Of a stretch of DNA of 64,000 nucleotides, positions 45,689 to 55,870 are shown piece after piece. Location: NCBI RefSeq assembly GCF_900111275.1, contig NZ_FOGR01000003.1, positions 62,001 to 126,000 on the forward strand. Reading direction: 5' to 3'. Each line of letters opens with the position of its first letter. Position 1 is the first letter of the stretch. The DNA comes from Rhizobium sp. NFR03. GTDB taxonomy: Bacteria > Pseudomonadota > Alphaproteobacteria > Rhizobiales > Rhizobiaceae. The notes beneath the pieces are model-generated. The model saw only the letters and a list, made by a program, of their open reading frames with translations, did no database searches and was not told the origin of the DNA. The translations under genes were made by a program, and so were the position numbers.

Positions 45689-47152
45689 TCAAAGATATGG
45701 CGATCCGAGCCAGAAGACACGATCGAGAAGTCGCGTCACGAAGGGCCGGGCGCGCAGCGCGGATAAGGTCACCTCACTGGATGCGCCGTGAATAGCTTCG
45801 AAGCGGCGCTCAAGATCGGCCGCGAAGGTCGTATCGAGCACTTCCAGATCAATCTCGAAATTGAGCCGGAGCGATCTTGGATCGATGTTGGAAGATCCGA
45901 TATAGGACCAGCGCCCGTCGATCGTCAGCAGCTTGGAATGGTTGAACGTGCCTTGCGCCCGCCACACCCGGCAACCGCCTTTCAGAACCTGATCGAACTG
46001 CGCGGTCATAGCCCTGTCCACGAGCGTCAGGTTGTTGACGGCCGGCACGATGATATCGACATCGACGCCACGCAGCGCGGCCGTCACGAGAGCGCTCACC
46101 AGTTCCCGGTCCGGTAGAAAATAGGGTGACATGATCCGGATATTCTTGCGGGCAACCGAAATCGCTCCCATCAGCATCTTGTGATTGGCCTCGTTGGCGC
46201 GGTCGGGCCCGGTGGGTATGGCGCGCATGATCATCGGCGACTTGCGCTCGCTGTCCGGCGGCGGGTCGACACCCCAGAGGTCGCCTTCGAGAACCTCGCC
46301 AGCGGCAAACTGCCAGTCCTCGCAAGCGATATGCAGCAGATCCGCGACCACAGGGCCTTGCACTGCGAAATGCGTGTCGTGGGCCTCCTCCGCCATCGCG
46401 AATTCCGACGTGAAACCGGCGCGGATGTTCATCCCGCCTGTGAAAGCGACGGCGCCATCGACCACAAGGATCTTCCTGTGCGTGCGCAGGTTGGCATAGG
46501 GCAGACGCAACCCCATGACGATGTTGCCGTTGAAGGTTCGCGTGGTGACACCACCCTTGCGCAGATGGCCGACGATGCTGGGCACGGAGTAACGTGCGCC
46601 GACGGCGTCTATCAGCACCCGCACCTCAACACCGCGCGCGGCGGCGGCGATCAGGGTCTCGGCAAAGCGCAGGCCGATCGGGTCTCTATCGAAGATGTAG
46701 GTCTCCAGCAGGATGGAGCGTCTGGCGCCTGCGATTGCCTCCAGCATACGGGCATAGGCGATATCGCCGCCTTCAAGCATGACGACCCTGTTGCCCGCTG
46801 ACATATGGTGACGGCTGACCTTGTCGCCGAGAACCTTCATCGAGCAGAAACGCTGCCCGAAGCGTTCGGCGACGAGAGCATCGTTGACATCGAACCGCCG
46901 AAGCGCGTCCGCCGTACGGTCTTTCAGCAGCGAGCGCTGCATACCGACAGAACTGCGCCGGATGCGGTTGATCCCCGCGATGGCGTAAATGATGGCGCCA
47001 AGGACCGGAGAGAGGACGATGACCCCGACCCACCCGAGTGCTGCCCGCACCTCTTCCTTGGTCATGGTGGCATGGATGGCGGCGGGAACGCCAAGCAGCA
47101 CCGAGAGAACGGCGAGGATATGCGGCCAATAGGTGGCAAGCGTCTGGATCAT
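45689..47152 (-). CDS. cls: Cardiolipin synthase
   Basis: This 487-residue phospholipase D superfamily protein has two N-terminal membrane segments (about 8-26 and 38-58), then two HKD motifs: HRKILVVDGAVAFTGG near 224 and HSKLLTIDGRWSYIGSS near 404. It condenses two phosphatidylglycerols to cardiolipin. The start is set at 47152 (MIQTLATYWPHIL); an ATG 8 codons upstream at 47176 is possible. Confidence 0.92.
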   Translation of the reverse strand: MIQTLATYWPHILAVLSVLLGVPAAIHATMTKEEVRAALGWVGVIVLSPVLGAIIYAIAGINRIRRSSVGMQRSLLKDRTADALRRFDVNDALVAERFGQRFCSMKVLGDKVSRHHMSAGNRVVMLEGGDIAYARMLEAIAGARRSILLETYIFDRDPIGLRFAETLIAAAARGVEVRVLIDAVGARYSVPSIVGHLRKGGVTTRTFNGNIVMGLRLPYANLRTHRKILVVDGAVAFTGGMNIRAGFTSEFAMAEEAHDTHFAVQGPVVADLLHIACEDWQFAAGEVLEGDLWGVDPPPDSERKSPMIMRAIPTGPDRANEANHKMLMGAISVARKNIRIMSPYFLPDRELVSALVTAALRGVDVDIIVPAVNNLTLVDRAMTAQFDQVLKGGCRVWRAQGTFNHSKLLTIDGRWSYIGSSNIDPRSLRLNFEIDLEVLDTTFAADLERRFEAIHGASSEVTLSALRARPFVTRLLDRVFWLGSPYL

Positions 47153-47393
47153 GCTCCCGGGTTTATCCCTTCTCATCGACAGTGGCGTGACGTGCCCGAT
47201 ACGTGATGTCCTGACTTAGCGCAAAGGGACACAAACGTGTATCTCGGACGGCAGAATAATGCTGCTTGTCCATACCTCACCCTGTCGCTGCCGGATGCCT
47301 GAAGCCGGGAGGAACGCGATTTTGCCTCGGACGCGTTTGTCAAAGCGGTTGGTGCGCTTTAAGACGACGCGGTAGCCACAGGAGACAGAGACC

Positions 47394-48200
47394 ATGAAGA
47401 TCGCGACCTGGAACATCAATGGCGTCAGGGCCCGCATCGAGACTCTTCTTGCCTGGCTGCAGGAGTCGCGTCCGGACATCGCCTGCCTGCAGGAGATCAA
47501 GACGGTTGACGAGGGTTTCCCCCGCACTGAAATCGAGGCACTCGGCTACCATGTTTTCACCCATGGCCAGAAAGGCTTCAACGGCGTTGCCTTGCTGACC
47601 CGGATCAAGCCGGACGAGATCACCAACGGTCTCGCCGGCGATGACGAGGATATCCAGTCCCGGTTCATCGAAGGCGTCTTCTCCGTCGAAGGCGGCGTGA
47701 TACGGGTGTGCTCGCTCTATCTGCCGAACGGGAACCCGCCGGAGACGGAAAAATACACCTACAAGCTCGGCTGGATGGAGCGCCTGCACGACTTCGCCGC
47801 GTCGCGGCTCCGCTTGGAAGAACCGTTGATCCTAGCCGGCGACTACAACGTCATCCCGGAGCCGCACGACTGCTGGGACCCGCGTGTCTGGGAGAACGAC
47901 GCCCTCTTCCTGCCGCGGACGAGAGCCGCCTTTCGTCGACTGGAACAGCTCGGCCTTACCGACGCCGTACGCGCGACCACCGACGCGGCTTCTCACTACT
48001 CCTTCTGGGATTATCAGGCCGGCGCCTGGCCCAGGAACCACGGCATTCGCATCGACCACCTGATGCTGTCGCCGGAGGCGACCGACAAGCTCATCTCCAC
48101 AGACATCGAGAAGCATGTGCGCGGTTGGGAAAAGCCATCAGACCACGTACCGGTCATCGCGCATTTCGACTTCAAGCCGATCGAGGTTGTTGCGGCGTGA
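47394..48200 (+). CDS. xthA: Exodeoxyribonuclease III
   Basis: This 268-residue AP endonuclease/3'-5' exonuclease repairs abasic sites. Catalytic residues visible are Asn7, Glu34 (LQEIKT), the ILAGDYNVIP segment and Asp250-His251 (SDHVPVIAHF). AGGAGA lies upstream of ATG 47394. The gene is convergent with exoR across 99 bases. Confidence 0.95.
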   Translation: MKIATWNINGVRARIETLLAWLQESRPDIACLQEIKTVDEGFPRTEIEALGYHVFTHGQKGFNGVALLTRIKPDEITNGLAGDDEDIQSRFIEGVFSVEGGVIRVCSLYLPNGNPPETEKYTYKLGWMERLHDFAASRLRLEEPLILAGDYNVIPEPHDCWDPRVWENDALFLPRTRAAFRRLEQLGLTDAVRATTDAASHYSFWDYQAGAWPRNHGIRIDHLMLSPEATDKLISTDIEKHVRGWEKPSDHVPVIAHFDFKPIEVVAA

Positions 48201-48299
48201 CGCTGCATCTACCTTGGCGTGATTTTCGGATGACAGCCGTGTTGCCGCGACCACGGAGCGGCAGAAGCACATTCGTGTATGATTTGCTGTGAGGTATTC

Positions 48300-49097
48300 T
48301 CAGTCCGCTTCGCCGGGACGGATCGCGTGGGACATGTTGATGGCGACGCGGCGGTCAGACTCGGTGGCCAGCGAGAAGGCCTGCTCCTGCATCGGCTGCA
48401 GCCACTGCCTATCCTTCGGCGAGCACTGGTCGAGCGCTGCGGTCATGTAGGCAAGGCCGCGAACGGTCTGGCCTTCCTGGAAAATGACGTTGCCAAAGAC
48501 GCCCATGGCGCCGGCATGGCCCTTCTTGCGGGCACGGTTGAGCCACTTCTTGGCCTGCTGGACATTGACGCTGCCGCCATCGCCCGAAAGCAGCATCTTT
48601 GCGAGCTGAAACTGCGCTTCAGCAACACCAAATGTCGAGGCTGCCTGAAAGTAGAGTTGACGTGCCTGGCTGAGGTCGGCTGAAACCGGTGTATCCGGGA
48701 TACCGCGGCGGTAATATCCGGCGAGGGAGATCAGCGCATTGACGAAATAGCCTGTATCCTGCGAGCCCGGCTCGACGCCGTTTTCGGCGATCTCGCTATA
48801 GATCTTGAAGGCTTCGAGATCGTTTTCGGTGACGCCATCGCCATCGGCATACATATTGGCAAGGGCCCAGCGAGAGGCTGTGTGGCCTTTTTCGGCGGCA
48901 TAGCGGTAGGCTTCGACAGCCTCATCCTTGCGGCCGTTCTTGTAGGCGGAGAAGCCAAATTTGAAAAGCGCGAACGGGCCGGATTCCTTCGTGACGCCGG
49001 CATTGGGATCGAAGGCGCGAACCGCGCCGCAAGACGCACCAAGCGCTGCCGCCAAACTCAATACCACCAACGTCAACGACCTGCATTCGCGTAGCAT
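48300..49097 (-). CDS. exoR: Periplasmic regulator ExoR (Sel1 repeats)
   Basis: This 265-residue secreted protein has a signal peptide (about 1-28, cleavage after VRA), then several Sel1/TPR-like repeats: GPFALFKFGFSAYKNGRKDE, EAVEAYRYAAEKGHTASRWA, NMYADGDGV, VQQAKKWLNRARKKGHAGAM and NVIFQEGQTVRGLAYMTAA. It matches ExoR of Sinorhizobium, which binds and holds back the ExoS sensor kinase and so controls succinoglycan, motility and acid responses. ATG 49097 (MLRECRSLTLVVLSL) gives a normal signal peptide; the frame extends upstream to 49367 without similarity. An unusually long intergenic region precedes it. Confidence 0.93.
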   Translation of the reverse strand: MLRECRSLTLVVLSLAAALGASCGAVRAFDPNAGVTKESGPFALFKFGFSAYKNGRKDEAVEAYRYAAEKGHTASRWALANMYADGDGVTENDLEAFKIYSEIAENGVEPGSQDTGYFVNALISLAGYYRRGIPDTPVSADLSQARQLYFQAASTFGVAEAQFQLAKMLLSGDGGSVNVQQAKKWLNRARKKGHAGAMGVFGNVIFQEGQTVRGLAYMTAALDQCSPKDRQWLQPMQEQAFSLATESDRRVAINMSHAIRPGEAD

Positions 49098-49931
49098 ATT
49101 CGTCAAAATCTTCCGTTCAACCCGGCTCGCCTCATGTTCGATCCGGCGCTTCCCCACTCGATTCATGCCTTGCCGAAATACCGCAACGACCCCTCGCCCG
49201 CATTCCGCATTCGCAACCGCTGCCGCCTGCTGTCGTCTTGGGTGCTCCAGCCAAGCTAACGCCAATTTTCGGCGACACTGCGGCCCATTCCCGACCCTCT
49301 GGAAATCCGGGTTTCCCCGGACTGGATCCACCCACAGACGTCCTCGAAGATCGTCATGTAACATCATGAAACATCACTACTTCGTTTCACCTGCAGAAAA
49401 ATCTTCCGTTGACCCTTCATAGCGTCATCGCGGGTTCATCTTCCTGCGGCAAGAGATCGATGCTCTCTGTTTGTGGCGGGAAATAGACTGAAACAAGGGC
49501 CCGCCGGGGCCGCCAAGCCATTCAAACCGCGTGTTGCGGAATCATCACAAATTGCGTGTGTCCGGGGCGAATTTCCCGTTACACTCCTGTCGAACAATCT
49601 CAGTCTGCGCCCACCCCTCAGGAAGCAGACAAACACGCTGTTCGTGATCTCTCGGGGGGAGTGACAGCTCCCCTGGAAGCCGAACGATCGGGCCTGCCGC
49701 GCAAAGCCGCCCAGCGGCTTCCCAGCGCCGACATGCACTGAACAAGCACTGAGGCTCTCGATGAACGTGAAGGAGGGCAAAGGGACGTCTGAGCGCCCTC
49801 GGGGCGGCCGAGACGTTTCCGACAGCCGCCATGTGTCTCCCCTGAGCAGCGCGACGCCATCTGCGTGTTCAAACAAAAACGCCCGGCTTTTAAACCGGGC
49901 GCTCTCGTGATTTACCTTTGGTCGCTGCGGA
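49098..49931. other. Long intergenic region upstream of exoR
   Basis: About 830 bases lie between the exoR start and the end of the porin gene on the same strand. Open frames of up to 146 codons exist but lack family similarity, signals or sound ribosome-binding sites. Small hairpins are present (for example TCCGGG/CCCGGA at 49306-49321), and the porin terminator is at 49875-49901. The remainder may hold the exoR promoter, a long leader or a small RNA; I cannot decide from sequence alone. Confidence 0.45.
49875..49901 (-). terminator. Intrinsic terminator of the FadL-type porin gene
   Basis: Read on the minus strand, a 7-bp stem CGCCCGG / CCGGGCG with an 8-nt AT-rich loop is followed by TTTTTG. 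It lies 31 bases after the porin stop codon. Confidence 0.88.
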
Positions 49932-51188
49932 TCAGAAGCGAACCTTCAGCGACGTCGAGACAGCGGTGACGACGTCGTTGCCAAAGTCGTAGCTGACATT
50001 GTTGCCGAACGGAACACCATTGACTGTCGTCGAGCGGGAGGAACCGCTGGTCAGGATGCCGACGGCGCCAGCCAGACGGAACTCGACGTTTTCGACCGGC
50101 TTGTAGGCAACCCCCGTTCCAAGCGTCCAGGTGTCGCTCTGCGCGTTGATGACGGTGCTCGTGCCACGATCCCAAGTGAGGCTGACAGCGCCGCTCCACT
50201 GATCGTTGAACTTGTGCCCGATGCCCGCCGTAACCGTCAGGCCATCGCGGTAGAGAAGGTCAAGGCTGGTGCAGGGTGTCAGCGGGCTCGTCGTTGCCGG
50301 GCAGAAGCCGACCGACTGCAAGACGCTCCAGTCCGTCCACTTGATCGAACCGAAGGCCAGCCAGTCGGGTGCGATACCGCTCTGGATCTTGTACTCCAGC
50401 GACTGGGGTACGGATGCGTCACCTGTTACAGAATATTTACCGAACTGGATCGGGCTGGTCGGACCCAAAGGACCGGGTACGCGGACTTCGCTCAGGTCGA
50501 TCGTGCCTTCGATATCCTCGAATTTGACTTCGCTGTTGTAGACAAGGCTTGTCAGGAAGGCATATTCCGGGATTTCATATGCCAGACCGACGCGACCGCC
50601 CCATCCGTTGTCTTTCAAATCCAGTCGGCCGATACCGTTGCCCGTGCCGTAGACGTTCGGCGCGACCAGACGCTCCTTGTACCCTTCAACCTCCTGGTAG
50701 AAGGCACCACCGATGACGCGGATCTTGCCCGGACCCATCGCCCACTTGTAGGAACAGGTAACCGCGTAATTGTCGGTTTCGATCTTTGTCTTGGTGTTGT
50801 CGTTGGCGCCGATCCAGTTACGGCCGGGATTGGTGTAGGCACCGAAAGGCTGCGAGTAGTCGGCCATGCAGTCGATACCGCTGTCGCCGAGAGCAGCTTT
50901 GATGCCGACGCGCGGCACCCAGTAGCTTTCCGTGTCGCGCGTCGAGGTGGAACCGCCGCCACGACCGTCGGCGCCCAGACCGTTTGTCGGGTTCGTGTCA
51001 CGGCCGTTCTTCAGGTCGCGCTGCGGATTGACGTATGTCGTCGTCGCCTCGAGGGCATAAGCGGAGGGATCGAAGAGAAGATCGATATTATAGCCGCCGC
51101 GTTCCAGGCCACCTGCCTGAGCCGACGTTGCTGTCGTAGCGGCGAGAACTGCCGCTGCGATGACGGACCGTGTGTTGTTGAAATTCAT
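49932..51188 (-). CDS. FadL/OmpP1-family outer-membrane protein
   Basis: This 418-residue protein has a signal peptide (cleavage after SAQA, residue 25) and a beta-barrel of the FadL/TodX hydrophobic-compound transporter family. The mature N-terminus GGLERGGYNIDLLFD is the FadL-type plug region, many alternating amphipathic strands follow, and the C-terminus ends in phenylalanine (SLKVRF) as outer-membrane proteins do. Two pairs of cysteines lie in predicted loops. It probably takes up hydrophobic substrates or fatty acids. It is monocistronic, with its own terminator. Confidence 0.87.
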   Translation of the reverse strand: MNFNNTRSVIAAAVLAATTATSAQAGGLERGGYNIDLLFDPSAYALEATTTYVNPQRDLKNGRDTNPTNGLGADGRGGGSTSTRDTESYWVPRVGIKAALGDSGIDCMADYSQPFGAYTNPGRNWIGANDNTKTKIETDNYAVTCSYKWAMGPGKIRVIGGAFYQEVEGYKERLVAPNVYGTGNGIGRLDLKDNGWGGRVGLAYEIPEYAFLTSLVYNSEVKFEDIEGTIDLSEVRVPGPLGPTSPIQFGKYSVTGDASVPQSLEYKIQSGIAPDWLAFGSIKWTDWSVLQSVGFCPATTSPLTPCTSLDLLYRDGLTVTAGIGHKFNDQWSGAVSLTWDRGTSTVINAQSDTWTLGTGVAYKPVENVEFRLAGAVGILTSGSSRSTTVNGVPFGNNVSYDFGNDVVTAVSTSLKVRF

Positions 51189-51659
51189 GCAACCTCCCCC
51201 TCAACGAAACGACATGCCCTCGGATGTCGCCTTATTGAATACGGGGATATGCGAATACAGACCGAATGCAATTCCCAGAAATTGATGGTCACATCTCACC
51301 GCGTGTAAAATTTGACGTAAGAATTTCGTCTGCAAGCCGTATATCGACCAATTTGGAAATTTTTTTCCAGAAAAGTGATGATCTTTGACGGGGGAAGCAT
51401 GAATTTCCTCTCCGCCCTGCACTGTCACCAACATGCCACAACCTGCCATTTTTCAGGCATGTTTCACCCTCTCAGCGTACCCAAGGGAACTTTCCGGCGT
51501 GCTTGGAGATGGATGCCATTCTTCCGTAACGCCGCTGAGTCGCAGACCGCGAAGACGCCGCTTCCGCATTCGCGTTTCCAAACTGAAAAAGGTCGCAACG
51601 ATGTCGCGACCTTTTCATTCTCTTGCTCATCGTCGGATGCAAAAGCGTAAAAGTAAGCC
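51189..51659. other. Intergenic region between valS and the porin gene
   Basis: These 471 bases include the valS terminator at 51587-51615, a CATGCC / GGCATG inverted repeat at 51432-51461, and the AT-rich upstream region of the porin gene. I see no convincing coding frame. Confidence 0.5.
51587..51615 (-). terminator. Intrinsic terminator of valS
   Basis: A 10-bp stem, AAAAGGTCGC / GCGACCTTTT, encloses a 9-nt loop 45 bases after the valS stop. Its A/T-rich ends would let it act on both strands. Confidence 0.82.
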
Positions 51660-54503
51660 TTAGCCCGCATCCGCGATACGCCCGAGGGCAACATCGAGCG
51701 CGGTCTTCTGGCCGTCGAGTTCCACCAATCTCTCACGCTCGGCCTCAACCACCTCCGGCTTTGCGTTCGCCACGAACTTCTCGTTCGACAGCTTGCCAAG
51801 GATGCGCTGGCGCTCGATTTCGACCTTGTCGATCGCCTTGGCGAGGCGAGCCTTTTCGGCAACGAGATCGATCAGGGCGCCGAGCGGCAGGCAAAAGGTT
51901 GCCTCGCCGACCACGATCTGCGCGCTGCCCTTCGGCGCTGTCGTTGCAATGTCGATGGCATCGACGCGGGCGAGACGACGGATAGCGGCGGAGTGCCGCT
52001 CCAGCCGTTCACGTGTGGGAATGCCGGCATCGACCACCACCAGCGGCGCGATTGCCGAGGGAGGTACGTTCATCTCGGAGCGAACCGAACGGATGCCCGA
52101 GACGAGATCGATCAACCAGTTGATTTCCGCCGCAGCGTGCTCATTGGCAAAACCGGCAACCGGCCATGCGGCGTGGCACAGCAGGATGTCCCGCTCGGCG
52201 CCCTCGTCGGCTGTCGCCGCCCACAGTTCCTCCGTCATGAAGGGCATGAACGGATGAAGCAGCTTGTATGCCGCTTCGAGAACATAGGCGACGCAGGCCT
52301 GGGATTCGGCTTTTGCAGCTTCGTCTTCGCCGGAAAAGACCGGCTTCAGAAGTTCGAGATACCAGTCGCAGACCTGATTCCATACGAAACGATACAGGCC
52401 GCTTGCCGCTTCATTGAAACGGTAGGTCTCGATGGCCGTGGTGACGTCGCGGGTCGTACGGGACAACTCGGTCAAAATCCACTGGTTGACCGGGAGGACG
52501 CAGGCCTCCGGCAGGAAGGACGGATCGGCTTTCACGCCGTTCATCTCGGCAAAGCGCGTGGCGTTCCAGAGCTTGGTTCCAAAGTTGCGATAGCCGGCGA
52601 TACGAGCGGGGTCCAGCTTCACGTCGCGCCCCTGCGCCGCCATGATGGCCAGCGTGAAGCGCAGAGCGTCGGCTCCGTATTCGTCGATCAGGTCGAGCGG
52701 ATCGATGACGTTGCCCTTCGACTTCGACATCTTCTGCCCGTTCTTGTCGCGAACGAGGGCGTGGACATAGACGGTGTGGAACGGCTCGACCGGGCTGCCG
52801 CTCTCGTCCTTCATGAAGTGAAGGCCCATCATCATCATCCGGGCAACCCAGAAGAAGATGATGTCGAAGCCGGTCACCAGAACGTCGGTCTGGTAATACT
52901 TCGCCAGCTCCTTCGTCTGGTCGGGCCAGCCGAGGGTGGAAAATGGCCAAAGCGCCGAAGAGAACCAGGTGTCGAGAACGTCTTCATCGCGCGTCAGAAT
53001 TTCGCCAACGGCAAAGTTCTCGATTCGGTCCTGAACGAAGGCCTTCATCGGGCCTTCATGCGACAGGTAATGCTGGATGGCGGCGTGCAGCGCCTCTTCC
53101 TCGGACTTCTCGACGAAGACCTGGCCGTCCGGTCCGTACCAGGCCGGAATTTGGTGCCCCCACCAGAGCTGGCGGGAAACGCACCACGGCTGGATGTTTT
53201 CCATCCACTCGTAATAGGTCTTCTCCCAATTCTTCGGAACGAAGTTGGTCCGGCCCTCACGAACGGAAGCGATGGCGGGCTTTGCGAGCGTTGCCGCATC
53301 GACATACCACTGTTCGGTCAGGCGTGGCTCGATCGGCACGCCGCCGCGATCGCCATGGGGAACCATGTGCTTATGCGGCTCGATCTTGTCGAGCAGGCCG
53401 CGTTCCTCGAACAGGGACACGATGATCTTGCGGGCTGCAAAGCGCTCGACATTCTCAAGGATCTCGATGAGGGCATCCAGCTCCCCGGTCGCAGGCAGGC
53501 CTTCGAGGAAGTCCTCATTGTCCTTCAGCGTGACGTGGCCATCGATCGTCAGGATATTGATCTTGCGCAGATCATGACGGCGCGCGACCTCGAAATCGTT
53601 GAAATCATGGGCTGGTGTCATCTTGACGGCGCCGGTTCCGGCGGTCGGGTCGGCATAATCGTCGGCAACGATCGGAATGCGGCGACCGACCAGCGGAAGC
53701 ACGACATGCCGGCCGACGATTGCGCGATAACGCTCGTCTTCCGGATTGACGGCGATGCCCGTGTCGCCGAGCATGGTTTCCGGCCGCGTCGTTGCGACGA
53801 CCAGATAGTCGCGCGTCTCGAACTCGGTCGGCTCGCCCTCTTCGTTGAAGGCAACAGGATGCTGATAGGTGACGCCCGGCTCGAGCGGGTAGCGCAGATG
53901 CCAGAGATTGCCGGCAACCTCGATCTGCTCGACCTCGAGATCGGAGATTGCAGTGAGAAGCTTCGGATCCCAGTTGACGAGGCGGTTGTCCTTATAGATC
54001 AGACCCTGCTTGTAGAGCGTGACGAAGACCTCGAGAACCGCCTTGGAGAGTCCTTCATCCATGGTGAAGCGCTCGCGGGACCAATCGCACGATGCGCCGA
54101 GGCGCTTCAGCTGATTGAAGATCAGCCCGCCGGACTCGCCCTTCCATTCCCAGATGCGATCGACAAAGGCCTCTCGGCCCATGGCGCGTCGGCCTGGAAG
54201 CTGGCGTTCCATCAGCTGGCGCTCGACGACCATCTGGGTGGCGATGCCGGCATGGTCCATGCCCGGCTGCCACAGCACATCCTTGCCGCGCATTCGCTCG
54301 AAGCGAATCATGATGTCCTGCAGCGTGTTATTGAGCGCGTGGCCCATATGCAGAGAACCGGTCACGTTCGGCGGGGGTATGACGACGCAGAAGGGCTCGG
54401 CGCCGGGCTTTGCGCCCGCACCGGCGCGAAAGGCGTCGGCATCGTCCCAAAGCTTGGCGATACGCGGTTCGATCGCAGCGGAATCATAGGTTTTGTCAAG
54501 CAT
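51660..54503 (-). CDS. valS: Valyl-tRNA synthetase
   Basis: This 947-residue class I synthetase has PPPNVTGSLHMGHALNN near residue 45 (HIGH), the large editing domain, KMSKSKGNVIDPLD near 590 (KMSKS), an anticodon-binding domain and a C-terminal coiled-coil arm (about 880-947). Length and start MLDKTYDSAAIEPRI are standard. It lies downstream of popZ on the same strand, with a 239-base gap. Confidence 0.97.
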   Translation of the reverse strand: MLDKTYDSAAIEPRIAKLWDDADAFRAGAGAKPGAEPFCVVIPPPNVTGSLHMGHALNNTLQDIMIRFERMRGKDVLWQPGMDHAGIATQMVVERQLMERQLPGRRAMGREAFVDRIWEWKGESGGLIFNQLKRLGASCDWSRERFTMDEGLSKAVLEVFVTLYKQGLIYKDNRLVNWDPKLLTAISDLEVEQIEVAGNLWHLRYPLEPGVTYQHPVAFNEEGEPTEFETRDYLVVATTRPETMLGDTGIAVNPEDERYRAIVGRHVVLPLVGRRIPIVADDYADPTAGTGAVKMTPAHDFNDFEVARRHDLRKINILTIDGHVTLKDNEDFLEGLPATGELDALIEILENVERFAARKIIVSLFEERGLLDKIEPHKHMVPHGDRGGVPIEPRLTEQWYVDAATLAKPAIASVREGRTNFVPKNWEKTYYEWMENIQPWCVSRQLWWGHQIPAWYGPDGQVFVEKSEEEALHAAIQHYLSHEGPMKAFVQDRIENFAVGEILTRDEDVLDTWFSSALWPFSTLGWPDQTKELAKYYQTDVLVTGFDIIFFWVARMMMMGLHFMKDESGSPVEPFHTVYVHALVRDKNGQKMSKSKGNVIDPLDLIDEYGADALRFTLAIMAAQGRDVKLDPARIAGYRNFGTKLWNATRFAEMNGVKADPSFLPEACVLPVNQWILTELSRTTRDVTTAIETYRFNEAASGLYRFVWNQVCDWYLELLKPVFSGEDEAAKAESQACVAYVLEAAYKLLHPFMPFMTEELWAATADEGAERDILLCHAAWPVAGFANEHAAAEINWLIDLVSGIRSVRSEMNVPPSAIAPLVVVDAGIPTRERLERHSAAIRRLARVDAIDIATTAPKGSAQIVVGEATFCLPLGALIDLVAEKARLAKAIDKVEIERQRILGKLSNEKFVANAKPEVVEAERERLVELDGQKTALDVALGRIADAG

Positions 54504-54742
54504 TTCGGAACCAAACGTGCTGTGGATGTGGGAGGCTTGTAAACCGGAACCGAGGAGGCGCGCAACGTTCCGCCCCGTGAATATGGGATGCGTCGGTGAA
54601 GGATGCCAGGCAGCAGGGTTTAGCGGGAGACTGTTACGCCTGCCCGCAGGCCTTTCGCTCCGTCGGATTTCGACAAAGCGTCAGCCTGCGCGACAGGGAG
54701 AGAGAATGATCGGCTTTGCCGAACGTCACTCCCGAGACGGTG

Positions 54743-55705
54743 TCAGCGGCGAGGGCCGCGGGCTACGCGTTCGATTTCCTCGCGCACGAGGCGCTCGACA
54801 AGGGTCGGCAGGTTGTCGTCGAGCCATTCCTGAAGCATGGGACGCAGCATTTCTTCCGCAATTTCATCGAAGGAGCGGCGCGGACTGCTGTCGATTGCCA
54901 GCGCCAGATCGCCGAACGAGCGGGCCACCTGCTCGCTCACGGCATCTGAAAGGATTGCGGTGACGTCCTTCTCCCGAACCTGCGTCGAAACGCTGGGGAC
55001 CAGCGGCTGTGTGGCTGGCGTTTCCGGTTGTGTCGCCACGGTCGCTCCCGAATTTGCGGTCTCGGAGGAAGAAACCTCGTTTGTAACAAGGTGCGGCGCG
55101 ACAACGTTGCGCGCCATGGCGCGGATGGACGCCTCCACCTCTGCCTGATGCGCAGCGTCATGCTCGCTCTGCGTCTCCTCGGCAACCGGCTCGCGGTAGG
55201 CACGAGGCGGTTCCGGCTGGAAGGGCGCTGCGGCGCTTGTCTGCGGCCGAGGTTGCTGCATATCCTCTCGGGGCGCGGCCGCCTGCGGTGCCCTTGCCGG
55301 CAGATCGCGGGGCGCGACAACCGTTTCTCTCGGCATCGTCTGGCGCTCGGAGGCGGCACGGACGCGGGCCGCAACGTCTGCCAGCGAAAGCGGCGCAGAC
55401 GGCGCTGCGCGGGGCGGCTCTGCCTCGCCATAGGAGGCAGACGGCGCGTGCCTATGCCCTGTATCCGCATCGGCGTCAGAGGAAACGAAATCCGGGAAGA
55501 CGGTGTCGTCGATCGTCAGTTGAATGTCTTCGGCCTGCTCTTCGTCAAGGTAGGCCTGGTCGCTTGAATAATAGCTGTCCGACATCGGACCGTGGTCATT
55601 GGCAGGAAGACCAGGACCGGTCGCCTCGTTGCTTTCGATGATCTTGCGGATCGAAGCGAGAATTTCGTCCATTGACGGTTCGCGCGCCAGGTTCGATTGT
55701 GCCAT
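54743..55705 (-). CDS. popZ: Polar organising protein PopZ (DUF2497)
   Basis: This 320-residue protein has the short conserved N-terminal helix EPSMDEILASIRKIIE, a long acidic and Pro-rich disordered middle (about 40-240), and the conserved C-terminal helices SFDEIAEEMLRPMLQEWLDD and NLPTLVERLVREEIERVARG. This is the PopZ layout. PopZ forms polar condensates that anchor the origin region and cell-cycle regulators; in Agrobacterium it marks the growing pole. ATG 55705 (MAQSNLAREPS) is preceded by GAGG. It is found between tolC and valS as in related genomes. Confidence 0.93.
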   Translation of the reverse strand: MAQSNLAREPSMDEILASIRKIIESNEATGPGLPANDHGPMSDSYYSSDQAYLDEEQAEDIQLTIDDTVFPDFVSSDADADTGHRHAPSASYGEAEPPRAAPSAPLSLADVAARVRAASERQTMPRETVVAPRDLPARAPQAAAPREDMQQPRPQTSAAAPFQPEPPRAYREPVAEETQSEHDAAHQAEVEASIRAMARNVVAPHLVTNEVSSSETANSGATVATQPETPATQPLVPSVSTQVREKDVTAILSDAVSEQVARSFGDLALAIDSSPRRSFDEIAEEMLRPMLQEWLDDNLPTLVERLVREEIERVARGPRR

Positions 55706-55870
55706 TGCAGATCCTCGTTTCATTCAAGGCGCGCCGCCGTTTCGCGCAGAGCCTGATGACCCTTAAGCGACTTGTCCATTTGGCGGAATGCCGCGAATCA
55801 TCCTCTCGCGATGATGCACAGATTTGTTTCTCCCGTCATCCGGTCTTGCAGGCAAACAAGACGCGGGCGT

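Noticed and set aside
49098-49367. N-terminal extension of exoR
   Set aside because: It would hide the signal peptide behind 90 residues without similarity.
49436-49876. Possible 146-residue protein upstream of exoR
   Set aside because: It has no family match, no ribosome-binding site and a composition like translated non-coding DNA.
51993-54542. Plus-strand frame of 849 codons
   Set aside because: It is antisense to valS, whose HIGH and KMSKS motifs leave no doubt about the coding strand.
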